From: an uncultured Methylobacter sp.
GTDB taxonomy: Bacteria > Pseudomonadota > Gammaproteobacteria > Methylococcales > Methylomonadaceae
Length of the DNA: 8,461 nucleotides
Direction: 5' to 3'
Assembly (NCBI GenBank): GCA_903831545.1
Contig: CAIKYI010000589.1
Location: 1 to 8,461 of the forward strand
Shown here: piece after piece, positions 1-6,508 of the stretch
Position numbering within the stretch: the first letter of the stretch is position 1
How the letters are laid out: every line of letters starts with the position of its first letter
Notes under the pieces: generated by a model
Told to the model about the DNA's origin: nothing
The model's input: the letters and a program-made list of their open reading frames with translations, nothing else
Databases searched by the model: none
Translations under genes and position numbers: made by a program

Positions 1-33
1 CATCAACATGACTTAGAAATCTAAACCTGTGAA

Positions 34-1692
34 TCAAGCCAACACGCCTTGGTCCAACATCGAATTAACGCCTTTTTCAACTGCTGGCCAGTATTCGCGT
101 GGTACGTTACCGCCTGTAACAGCAGATTCAAAGACAAATCCGGTACCGGGCTCACCTGGCTGAATGATGTAGTTGATTTTTCCATATTGGCCTGAACCAC
201 CCGATTGTTTCTTGTGGGTGTATTCGTCTTCAACCGATTTGGTAATGGTCTCGCGGTATGCCACTTGCGGTTTACCGACGATAACGTCAACACCATGAGT
301 ACGTCTCAAAATGTCGACTTTAATGTCAAGATGCAACTCACCCATACCTTTAAGGATGGTTTCGCCGCTGTCTTCGTCAGTCTCAACGTGGAAAGAAGGA
401 TCTTCCTGAATCATTTTTCCCAGTGCAATACCCATTTTTTCTGAAGCCGCTTTATCTTTTGGCGAAATGGCCAATGAGATAACGGGATCAGGGAACACCA
501 TTGGCTCCAGGGTTGCAGGAAATTTAGGATCACACAGCGTATGTCCGGTTTGTACATTTTTCATGCCCAATACCGCAACAATATCACCGGCTTGAGCAGA
601 GTCCAACTCGGCACGCATGTCGGCATGCATTTCCACGATACGTCCGATACGTTCTGATTTGCCGGTAAAGGTATTAAGTACAGAAGTACCTTTTTCCAGC
701 TTGCCAGAGTATATACGCAGGAATGTCAAGGCACCAAAACGGTCATCCATGATTTTGAATGCAAGCGCACGTAGCGGTCTTTCGGCATCAACAATTGCAA
801 AAGTACCTGTAGGGGTACCTTCCAGATCAACTTCAGGTTGTGGCTTAACTTCTGTGGGGCAAGGCAGATAATCAATAACACCATCAAGCACCAGTTGCAC
901 GCCTTTATTTTTGAAAGACGAGCCGCAGAAAGTCGGGAAGAAGTCCAGATTGATGGTTCCTTTACGGATACAACGTTTAATTGTTTCAATATCCGGTTCT
1001 TCGCCTTCAAGATATTTTTCCATGACATCGTCATATTGATCGGCAACATCGTCGATCAATTTTTCACGCCATTTTTCTGTGTCAGCAACCATGTCAGCCG
1101 GAACATCTTGAATCGTATAATTTAATGGGTCACCAGAATCATCCCATATCCATGCTTTACGTGTTAACACGTCAACCACGCCTGAGAATTGGTCTTCAGT
1201 ACCGATAGGCAAAGTCATTACCAGCGGATGTGCACCCAGCACGTCTTCAACCTGTTTAACTACGCGGTAGAAGTCTGCGCCGATACGATCAAGTTTATTG
1301 ATGTAGATAACCCGTGCAACTTCAGAGTCATTGGCATAACGCCAGTTGGTTTCTGATTGGGGTTCTACGCCACCTGAGCCGCAAAATACGCCGATGCCGC
1401 CATCCAATACTTTCAATGAACGATAAACTTCAATTGTAAAGTCAACGTGCCCAGGGGTGTCGATGATGTTGAAACGATAGTCTTTCCAGAAACAGGTTGT
1501 TGCTGCAGACTGAATGGTAATACCACGCTCCTGCTCTTGTTCCATAAAGTCGGTCGTTGCCGCGCCATCGTGTACTTCACCGATTTTGTGGATTTTACCG
1601 GTAAGCTTTAAAATTCGCTCGGTAGTCGTTGTTTTACCGGCATCGACGTGAGCGAAGATGCCGATGTTTCTGTAGTGCGCTAAATCTGTCAT
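34..1692 (-). CDS. fusA: Elongation factor G (second paralog type), C-terminally truncated
   Basis: EF-G is the GTPase that moves tRNA and mRNA through the ribosome. The GTPase motifs are all present: G1 AHVDAGKT (residues 14-21), G2 RGIT (56-59), G3 DTPGH (78-82) and G4 NKLD (132-135). Domain II lies at about 300-390, domain III at about 400-475, and the start of domain IV carries the [10 protein letters not shown] segment. Sequence style ([28 protein letters not shown]) resembles the second EF-G paralog of Vibrio and Shewanella rather than the str-operon fusA, so a canonical copy probably exists elsewhere (inference). The family is about 700 residues; this frame stops at 552 (TGA, 34-36), losing most of domain IV and all of domain V. 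In-frame codons beyond the stop still look like EF-G, so this is either a recent nonsense-damaged gene or poor sequence at a contig end. The ATG at 1692 has a weak AGAG upstream. As encoded, the product should not translocate. Confidence 0.9.
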   Translation of the reverse strand: MTDLAHYRNIGIFAHVDAGKTTTTERILKLTGKIHKIGEVHDGAATTDFMEQEQERGITIQSAATTCFWKDYRFNIIDTPGHVDFTIEVYRSLKVLDGGIGVFCGSGGVEPQSETNWRYANDSEVARVIYINKLDRIGADFYRVVKQVEDVLGAHPLVMTLPIGTEDQFSGVVDVLTRKAWIWDDSGDPLNYTIQDVPADMVADTEKWREKLIDDVADQYDDVMEKYLEGEEPDIETIKRCIRKGTINLDFFPTFCGSSFKNKGVQLVLDGVIDYLPCPTEVKPQPEVDLEGTPTGTFAIVDAERPLRALAFKIMDDRFGALTFLRIYSGKLEKGTSVLNTFTGKSERIGRIVEMHADMRAELDSAQAGDIVAVLGMKNVQTGHTLCDPKFPATLEPMVFPDPVISLAISPKDKAASEKMGIALGKMIQEDPSFHVETDEDSGETILKGMGELHLDIKVDILRRTHGVDVIVGKPQVAYRETITKSVEDEYTHKKQSGGSGQYGKINYIIQPGEPGTGFVFESAVTGGNVPREYWPAVEKGVNSMLDQGVLA

Positions 1693-1696
1693 GTTT

Positions 1697-1870
1697 TTAC
1701 TCTAAAGTTGGGCATAAAAAACTTTTTGGTGACTGCTCCCACCAGGCATTCTTCAATTGAACGCCTGGCGGGATTCGTACCGGTGCGGTGGACCACAAGC
1801 CATAACCGCTCATACAACCTGATACTGCGGTGGCGGAGCCATCGGAGTGGATGAAATGCGTCGAATACAT
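1697..1870 (-). CDS. Possible 57-residue small ORF just upstream of the EF-G gene
   Basis: This ATG-initiated frame of 57 codons ends with TAA only 4 bases before the EF-G start codon, in the same direction. The product is rich in Gly, Ser, Pro and Trp ([23 protein letters not shown] near the C-terminus) and has two Cys in the body and tail. It matches no family I can name. There is no signal peptide or membrane segment, and the ribosome binding site is weak. A second overlapping frame (1689-1946, minus) is also open and looks less protein-like. The composition could mean a real small protein, a leader ORF, or a dispersed repeat or RNA element that happens to be open. The inverted repeat at 1742-1768 lies inside it, which favours an RNA or repeat role. 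Confidence 0.3.
   Translation of the reverse strand: MYSTHFIHSDGSATAVSGCMSGYGLWSTAPVRIPPGVQLKNAWWEQSPKSFLCPTLE
1742..1768. repeat. Inverted repeat with nested palindrome in EF-G leader
   Basis: CCAGGC (1742-1747) pairs with GCCTGG (1763-1768). The 15-base loop contains the perfect palindrome TTCAATTGAA (1752-1761). No T-run follows on either strand, so it is not an intrinsic terminator. It would fold in the 5' leader of an EF-G transcript started further upstream. Confidence 0.6.
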
Positions 1871-1949
1871 GCTGGTAGCTCAAAGCCGAGTGAGGTGCAT
1901 TTATTTGAGTCACCATCATAGCCCACTCTTCCAGCCTTGTAAGCATGGT

Positions 1950-1955
1950 ATTTTA
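1950..1955 (-). promoter_or_regulatory. Possible -10 box for the EF-G transcript
   Basis: The minus strand reads TAAAAT (5 of 6 to the sigma-70 -10 consensus) in an A/T-rich stretch. No good -35 lies at 16-18 bases, so this is a weak call. A start here would give a leader of about 250 bases covering the small ORF and the hairpin at 1742-1768. Confidence 0.25.
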
Positions 1956-2089
1956 ACCTAAAAACTTTGTAAAATCATAGAAAACCCATGTGTTATGTTC
2001 TGGCAGAGGTAAAATCTGAAATTTATCAATTTGATTTAATCAAAATAAATTGACTGGCAACTATCCCCGAAAGCTTGAAATCACAGGGA

Positions 2090-2167
2090 CTAGCGCTTTA
2101 ATAAGAATACAGACCAAGCAGAAAGGCTCCCGGCTTTTGCAATAACAGCACTGACGATTTTGGTCAT
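2090..2167 (-). CDS. Possible 25-residue hydrophobic peptide ORF in a structured RNA
   Basis: ATG (2167-2165) to TAG (2092-2090) encodes a peptide starting MTKIVSAVIAK and ending SVFLLKR: a mostly hydrophobic core flanked by Lys and Lys-Arg. GGGT (2176-2173) sits 5 bases before the ATG as a Shine-Dalgarno-like element. Both it and the ATG are buried in the hairpin 2162-2196. A six-codon mini-ORF (ATG at 2191-2189, TAA at 2173-2171) ends just before this start, so coupling is possible. A frame this short can be open by chance, and no homolog is recognised. The arrangement resembles type I toxin messages in layout only. Confidence 0.25.
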   Translation of the reverse strand: MTKIVSAVIAKAGSLSAWSVFLLKR

Positions 2168-2208
2168 GATTTACCCGTTATGGGTAGTCATCGACCTTAA
2201 AGCGTCTA
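2091..2208 (-). ncRNA. Putative structured RNA closed by a long-range stem
   Basis: CGCTTTAA (2094-2101) pairs with TTAAAGCG (2197-2204), and TAG (2091-2093) can add three pairs with CTA (2206-2208) if one base is bulged. Inside lie a 13-pair hairpin (2162-2196), a smaller hairpin (GCAgAAAG at 2118-2125 with CTTTTGC at 2134-2140), and a competing pairing of GACCAA (2112-2117) with TTGGTC (2160-2165). The strand is inferred from the TATAAT box at 2250-2255 and the 25-residue ORF. The shape could fold on either strand, and I could not match it to a known riboswitch or sRNA class. Confidence 0.4.
2162..2196. repeat. Long hairpin covering a Shine-Dalgarno and start codon
   Basis: On the minus strand GGTC, ATGA and TACCC pair with GGGTA, TCAT and GACC around a 5-base loop (2177-2181), with one bulged base and one small internal loop. 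That gives 13 pairs in 35 bases. The 3' arm holds the GGGT and ATG of the 25-residue ORF, so the folded form would block its translation. Confidence 0.65.
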
Positions 2209-2221
2209 TATTTCTCTTATG

Positions 2222-2233
2222 GAATAATTATTC
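2222..2233. repeat. Perfect 12-base A/T palindrome
   Basis: GAATAATTATTC is fully self-complementary. It begins about 10 bases downstream of the expected start of a minus-strand transcript driven by the TATAAT at 2250-2255, which is a position suited to a repressor site or a 5' hairpin. No known operator is recognised. Confidence 0.5.
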
Positions 2234-2249
2234 AGCAGCTACGGGCATT

Positions 2250-2255
2250 ATTATA
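2250..2255 (-). promoter_or_regulatory. Consensus -10 box, minus strand
   Basis: The minus strand reads TATAAT, a perfect sigma-70 -10. The -35 region at 16-18 bases is poor. A transcript would start near 2243, run through the palindrome, then into the structured RNA and the 25-residue ORF, and could read on towards the EF-G gene. Confidence 0.35.
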
Positions 2256-2305
2256 GAATACCGATTTGCGGAAAAATCACAGATTTACAACGATAAGCCG
2301 CTCAT

Positions 2306-2337
2306 CACATCAATTCTTTTACTCACATTTTGATGTG
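2306..2337. repeat. Inverted repeat CACATCAA / TTGATGTG
   Basis: Eight perfect pairs (2306-2313 with 2330-2337) enclose a 16-base loop. No T-run follows on either strand. It lies between the putative minus-strand promoter and the CBS-gene promoter, so it could be an operator or a remnant. The function is unknown. Confidence 0.5.
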
Positions 2338-2408
2338 CCACCGGCCTGATGCAACTTAATGTTCTATCAGTGTGTATTTCCATGCTATGCAAGATTTTCA
2401 GAATGGTA

Positions 2409-2436
2409 TTGACCGTAGTGGAATATTTTTTATTAC
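2409..2436 (+). promoter_or_regulatory. Sigma-70-like promoter for the CBS/HDOD-GAF operon
   Basis: TTGACC (2409-2414, 5 of 6) and TATTAC (2431-2436, 4 of 6) are separated by 16 bases. Transcription would begin near 2443, about 55 bases before the CBS start codon. The ribosome site AAAGG (2484-2488) lies 9 bases before the ATG. Confidence 0.4.
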
Positions 2437-2497
2437 CCATAATTAATCAAAGCGCATTACTAAAAAATTTCATTCTAAAATAAAAAGGCCTTAACTT

Positions 2498-2911
2498 ATG
2501 TTTATCAGAGACATTATGACCACCAACCCGGTTACGGTTACTATGGATACAGATCTCTTTGTGATTAAGGGGATATTTGATCATGTTTATTTTCATCATC
2601 TGCTGGTTGAAGATGAAACTGACAATACTGTGGTCGGCGTGATTTCGGATCGTGATTTATTAAGTGCTTTAAGCCCTTATATTCATACGGCCTCGGAAAC
2701 CCTGCGTGATATTGAAACATTACACAAACGTGCCCATCAAATTATGTCGAGACAGATTGATACCGTGACACCGGCAACAGATTGCAATATTGCAGTACAA
2801 AAAATGCTGGATGCAGACATATCGTGTCTGCCTGTTATTGACGAAAACAGAGTTATTGTCGGCATTGTCACCTGGAAAGATTTTTTGAAGAATTATTTAA
2901 AACAGCAATGA
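2498..2911 (+). CDS. Two-CBS-domain regulatory protein
   Basis: This 137-residue protein consists almost entirely of a CBS pair (Bateman module). CBS 1 spans about 6-58 (DIMTTNPVTV ... VVGVISDRDLL) and CBS 2 about 82-133 (IMSRQIDTVTP ... VIVGIVTWKDFL). The two repeats end in the usual hydrophobic strand followed by a helix with SDRD or TWKD, positions that contact ribose or phosphate in nucleotide-binding family members. No catalytic or membrane domain is attached. Stand-alone CBS pairs usually bind adenosine compounds (AMP, ATP, SAM) and regulate a partner, so a cytoplasmic ligand sensor is the likely role; the ligand cannot be read from sequence. The stop codon overlaps the next start by 4 bases (ATGA, 2908-2911), which points to translational coupling and makes the HDOD-GAF protein the obvious partner. 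The ATG at 2498 is preceded by AAAGG. Confidence 0.88.
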   Translation: MFIRDIMTTNPVTVTMDTDLFVIKGIFDHVYFHHLLVEDETDNTVVGVISDRDLLSALSPYIHTASETLRDIETLHKRAHQIMSRQIDTVTPATDCNIAVQKMLDADISCLPVIDENRVIVGIVTWKDFLKNYLKQQ

Positions 2912-4362
2912 TTGTGCAAGCAGACCTTCAACCCTCCATAGCCGAACCCCATACACTTAGTGAATGGACAAATGTGCTCTGCAATGAAGAAATGCCGATA
3001 TTTTCCAATACTGCCCTAAGAATTCACGATGTCTTGAGCGACGACAGAAAGGGCGCAATGGAATTGGCATCGGTTATTTTGCAGGACCCAAACTTGACGG
3101 TTAAATTATTAAAAATCAGTAATTCACCGCAATACAATCCTTCCCGACAGAAAATGGTCACTGTTTCACGGGCCATTATCATGATCGGTTCCGAGGTTAT
3201 CCGTGAACTAACCCTGGTCTGTTCTTTCTTTGAATCTATTTTATCCGCCACCAACAAACAGCAAGCCAATGAAGAAATAGCCAGGGCCATTCATGCTGCA
3301 GTACACGCAAAAGCCATTGCGATTGCGGCAAACGACAGCTCGCCGGAAGAGGTTTTTATTGCTACGTTACTGAATCATATCGGTAGCATTTCATTCTGGT
3401 GTTTTTGCGGCGAGCAGGGAGAGCGCATACAAACACTGATTAATGCAGGCAATTGCACGCGCGAAGCAGCCGAGAAACAAGTGCTGGGCTTTAAATTAAC
3501 CGACCTGGGAATTTCTCTGAGTCATGCCTGGAAATTGGGTGGCCTGATTGAGGAAGCCATCAAACCTGGCGCTTTAATCAAAAACCCTAGAGTCGGCCTG
3601 GTGCAATTAAGTTATGATCTCACCGATGCACTGAAAGAGGGAACAGCCTCAGAAAAATATGCAATTTGTGTCAGAAAAATCGAGGCTCTAACTCGACAAT
3701 CCAAACAAGTTATTATTGAAAACATCCAAAACAATACCCAGACTGCCTTTGATATTGCGCGCCAATTCGGCGCAACTGAAGCAGCCATGCTTATACAGAA
3801 TAATGTAAACAAATCAGTTGGCCATGAGGAATCGTCACCGTTAACTGATAAAAAACAACTTCAATTTCAGATTTCTCAGGATATAACTTCGATAATAAGC
3901 GATCGAATTGACATTAATCTGTTGCTGGAAACGGTACTTGAGGGTGTGCATCGGGGCATTGGCATGGACAGAACTATTTTTTCCCTGTTGACTAGCGATA
4001 AACAGTCTCTGAAAGAACGACTGTCTTTAGGTTGGCGAAAAGAGTCTTATGAACACAAAGTAATTTTTTATATATTGGAAACACCGCCCAATCTGTTTTT
4101 TCATGCCTTGTCAGGGACTCAGGCTGTTTGGGCCAAGCCTTTGGACAATGCAAAGTTGTATACCTTACGAGATATTAATGTGGTTGGAAAAAACGAATGT
4201 TTTATCATGCCAATCTATTCCAATAAGATACAGATCGGTTTGATTTATGCGGATCGTGGATTTAGTAACCTGCCCTTAACAGAAGAAGATTTTAATGCTT
4301 TTAAATATTTTGTCCAACAGGCAAACATAGGCCTTACTATTTATCGCATGCAGCGAAATTAA
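2908..4362 (+). CDS. HDOD-GAF signalling protein
   Basis: This 484-residue cytoplasmic protein has an N-terminal HDOD domain (about 24-218) and a C-terminal GAF domain (about 325-478), joined by a helical linker. HDOD hallmarks are the MELASVILQDPNLTVKLLKI stretch (51-70), SNSPQYN (71-77) and the AIIMIGSEVIRELTL helix. Where catalytic HD proteins have HD, this one reads LLNHIG (154-159), as expected of HDOD, which is a non-enzymatic relative of HD phosphohydrolases. The GAF part carries MDRTIFSLL (353-361) and IQIGLIYADRG (441-451), and probably binds a small ligand or a partner. There is no GGDEF, EAL, kinase or DNA-binding domain, so the output must be another protein. It is translated from a start overlapping the CBS gene stop by 4 bases, so the two are very likely made in fixed ratio. 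HDOD proteins act in signalling, motility and virulence control in other Proteobacteria; the role here is unknown. It converges on aat with 82 bases between. Confidence 0.88.
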   Translation: MIVQADLQPSIAEPHTLSEWTNVLCNEEMPIFSNTALRIHDVLSDDRKGAMELASVILQDPNLTVKLLKISNSPQYNPSRQKMVTVSRAIIMIGSEVIRELTLVCSFFESILSATNKQQANEEIARAIHAAVHAKAIAIAANDSSPEEVFIATLLNHIGSISFWCFCGEQGERIQTLINAGNCTREAAEKQVLGFKLTDLGISLSHAWKLGGLIEEAIKPGALIKNPRVGLVQLSYDLTDALKEGTASEKYAICVRKIEALTRQSKQVIIENIQNNTQTAFDIARQFGATEAAMLIQNNVNKSVGHEESSPLTDKKQLQFQISQDITSIISDRIDINLLLETVLEGVHRGIGMDRTIFSLLTSDKQSLKERLSLGWRKESYEHKVIFYILETPPNLFFHALSGTQAVWAKPLDNAKLYTLRDINVVGKNECFIMPIYSNKIQIGLIYADRGFSNLPLTEEDFNAFKYFVQQANIGLTIYRMQRN

Positions 4363-4444
4363 TAGCCTTCATAACCTCAACTAGAAAGATATTTTTATAC
4401 CCGCCTATTAAACACATCAAAAAAAGAAATTCCATTTAAAATAT

Positions 4445-5137
4445 TTAAACTTCCCACGCAGACGCATGGACAGGACTGTCGCAATGCTGTTTAAGTAACT
4501 GAGTAAAATTGGCCCTGCTAATTTTCTCAGCACCAAAACTTGCCAAATGCCGGGTATGAACCTGGCAATCAATCAACTGGTAGCCCCACCTGGCAAGTTG
4601 TTGAACAAGACTTGCGAAAGCGACTTTGGAAGCATCGGTTTGAGTATGGAACATTGATTCACCAAAAAAAACCTGACCCAGCGCTACACCATATAATCCA
4701 CCTACCAGTTCACCGTCCAACCAGGTTTCAACCGAATGGGCAAAGCCAGCCTGATATAACAGATTATAAGCCGAAACAATTTCTGCGGTTATCCAGGTTC
4801 CACCGGAATCTTTCCTCGGCGCTGCACATGCGGTCATAACTTCATTAAAAGCCTGATCAAAGGTAACCAAAAAATGCTTATTGCGCAGGGTTTTATGTAA
4901 ACTGCGGGAAACAATCAGATTGTCAGGAAATAAAACCAGACGAGGATCTGGCGACCACCACAAAATAGGTTCGCCTGGGTTATACCAGGGAAAGATCCCA
5001 TGCCGATAGGCAGTCAACAAACGTTTTTTTGATAAACACCCGCCTACGGCAAGCAAACCATCCGGTTCGCGGAGAGCCTGCTTGACCGAGGGAAAGTTTT
5101 GTTCCGGATTAGCCGGGTTAAGGACAGTCAGTTGCAT
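4445..5137 (-). CDS. aat: Leucyl/phenylalanyl-tRNA--protein transferase
   Basis: Aat moves Leu or Phe from aminoacyl-tRNA to the N-terminal Lys or Arg of proteins, creating N-degrons that ClpS delivers to ClpAP. Family landmarks are in order: ALREPDGLLAVGG (21-33), GIFPWY (47-52), ILWWSPDPR (58-66), SGGTWIT (111-117), HSVE (134-137), GGLYG (146-150), FGESMF (158-163) and LIDCQV (188-193). From ATG 5137 the protein has 230 residues, against 234 in E. coli. The frame also opens at a TTG (5164) nine codons earlier, but that adds nothing family-like and has no ribosome site. The ATG is preferred because the distance to ALREP fits the family. No clear Shine-Dalgarno precedes it. Instead the 3' arm of a 15-pair hairpin ends 8 bases upstream, which suggests controlled or leader-dependent translation. 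The gene lies downstream of trxB on the same strand, an order also seen in Pseudomonas. Confidence 0.95.
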   Translation of the reverse strand: MQLTVLNPANPEQNFPSVKQALREPDGLLAVGGCLSKKRLLTAYRHGIFPWYNPGEPILWWSPDPRLVLFPDNLIVSRSLHKTLRNKHFLVTFDQAFNEVMTACAAPRKDSGGTWITAEIVSAYNLLYQAGFAHSVETWLDGELVGGLYGVALGQVFFGESMFHTQTDASKVAFASLVQQLARWGYQLIDCQVHTRHLASFGAEKISRANFTQLLKQHCDSPVHASAWEV

Positions 5138-5145
5138 TTTCGGAA

Positions 5146-5205
5146 GACCAAAGACTAAGGACAAAAAATAAGACTTAAAAATAGACCGCCTTTAGTCTTT
5201 TGGTC
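5146..5205 (-). promoter_or_regulatory. Alternative hairpins in the aat leader (attenuator-like)
   Basis: One upstream arm (5205-5189, minus strand) can pair in two exclusive ways. With 5160-5146 it forms 15 pairs with two single-base bulges around a 28-base loop. With 5179-5170 (AGTCTT plus TTT, one bulged A) it forms 9 pairs followed by A and six T residues (5169-5163), a weak intrinsic terminator. Competing terminator and anti-terminator stems are the layout of an attenuator. No leader peptide or known ligand-binding core was recognised. Confidence 0.45.
5163..5199 (-). terminator. Weak intrinsic terminator after trxB / within aat leader
   Basis: On the minus strand AAGACTAAA (5199-5191) pairs with TTT-AGTCTT (5179-5170, A5176 bulged), followed by a six-T run (5168-5163). 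The stem has only two G-C pairs, so termination would be partial. It would end trxB transcripts or attenuate aat. Confidence 0.35.
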
Positions 5206-5230
5206 ATTTTTTTAAAACGGTTTTGTGGCA

Positions 5231-5257
5231 ATTATATTGTTTTTTCAGTAATGAGAA
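5231..5257 (-). promoter_or_regulatory. Possible aat promoter
   Basis: The minus strand reads TTCTCA (5257-5252, 4 of 6), 15 bases, then a perfect TATAAT (5236-5231), just after the trxB stop codon. Spacing is short. Transcription would start near 5224, giving an 87-base leader that contains both competing hairpins. Confidence 0.3.
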
Positions 5258-5258
5258 G

Positions 5259-6308
<1,050 letters not shown>

Positions 6309-6344
6309 TCAAAATATTCAATTCAAAGCACGGACATTAATTTA

Positions 6345-6373
6345 ATTATGCAGAGGAATGCCAGTCTCGTAAA
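6345..6373 (-). promoter_or_regulatory. trxB: Sigma-70-like promoter for trxB
   Basis: The minus strand reads TTTACG (6373-6368, 4 of 6), 17 bases, then CATAAT (6350-6345, 5 of 6). Transcription would start near 6338, giving a leader of about 120 bases before the ATG at 6218. No OxyR-like site was identified with confidence. Confidence 0.45.
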
Positions 6374-6407
6374 CTGTTTTGTTGTCATGACCCACGGATA
6401 ACGCCAG

Positions 6408-6431
6408 TGATACGAGTTGAATTTGATACGA
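6408..6431 (+). repeat. Direct repeat TGATACGA upstream of ftsK
   Basis: TGATACGA occurs at 6408-6415 and again at 6424-6431, 16 bases apart. The pair sits just upstream of the ftsK -35 region and 35-86 bases upstream of the trxB -35, so it could bind a regulator of either gene. No known consensus is recognised. Confidence 0.5.
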
Positions 6432-6442
6432 ATATTATTAAT

Positions 6443-6470
6443 GTGAAACATTTCATTATTAATCTATAAT
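6443..6470 (+). promoter_or_regulatory. ftsK: ftsK promoter with embedded operator-like repeat
   Basis: GTGAAA (6443-6448, 4 of 6), 16 bases, then a perfect TATAAT (6465-6470). Transcription would start near 6477, about 32 bases before the ATG. The inverted repeat TGAAACATTTCA (6444-6455) overlaps the -35 and spacer, and ATTATTAAT occurs twice (6434-6442 and 6455-6463), flanking it. A repressor bound there would block RNA polymerase. Confidence 0.5.
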
Positions 6471-6508
6471 CCTGTTTTATTAGTAATTTATGTAACGAGT
6501 TGTTGATT

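Larger units (their letters stand above)
1871..2497. other. Intergenic stretch without a recognised gene
   Basis: No ORF with family resemblance was found on either strand. The stretch is A/T-rich at both ends and holds the separately listed minus-strand structure (2090-2255), an A/T palindrome (2222-2233), an inverted repeat (2306-2337) and a promoter for the CBS gene (2409-2436). The segment 1981-2089 shows only a short palindrome-like TTGATTTAATCAA (2030-2042) and nothing else I can support. Confidence 0.6.

Noticed and set aside
34..60. Programmed +1 frameshift or stop-codon readthrough at the EF-G TGA
   Set aside because: The +1 frame gives only four unrelated residues before another stop, whereas the original frame resembles EF-G but meets a second stop at 13-15; mutation or sequence error explains this better.
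1763..1795. tRNA-like GGTACGAATCCCGCC on the minus strand, resembling a T-arm
   Set aside because: The flanking bases do not form a 5-pair T-stem, and no acceptor, D or anticodon arm can be placed around it.
1689..1946. 85-codon minus-strand ORF overlapping the EF-G start
   Set aside because: Composition (many Arg, Trp, His) looks like an off-frame reading; it overlaps the EF-G ATG and no family is recognised. The alternative 57-codon frame in the same stretch looks somewhat more protein-like.
2349..2483. 44-codon plus-strand ORF with a hydrophobic middle, ending 14 bases before the CBS gene
   Set aside because: No ribosome site, A/T-rich random-looking composition, and the likely CBS-operon promoter lies inside it.
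4363..4444. Terminator between the convergent HDOD-GAF gene and aat
   Set aside because: Only A/T-rich sequence with a near-palindrome TTTAAAATATTTAAA was seen; no G/C stem followed by a T-run on either strand.
5138..5164. TTG start giving a 239-residue Aat
   Set aside because: The nine extra residues match nothing in the family, no ribosome site precedes the TTG, and the ATG at 5137 gives the expected spacing to the conserved ALREP motif.
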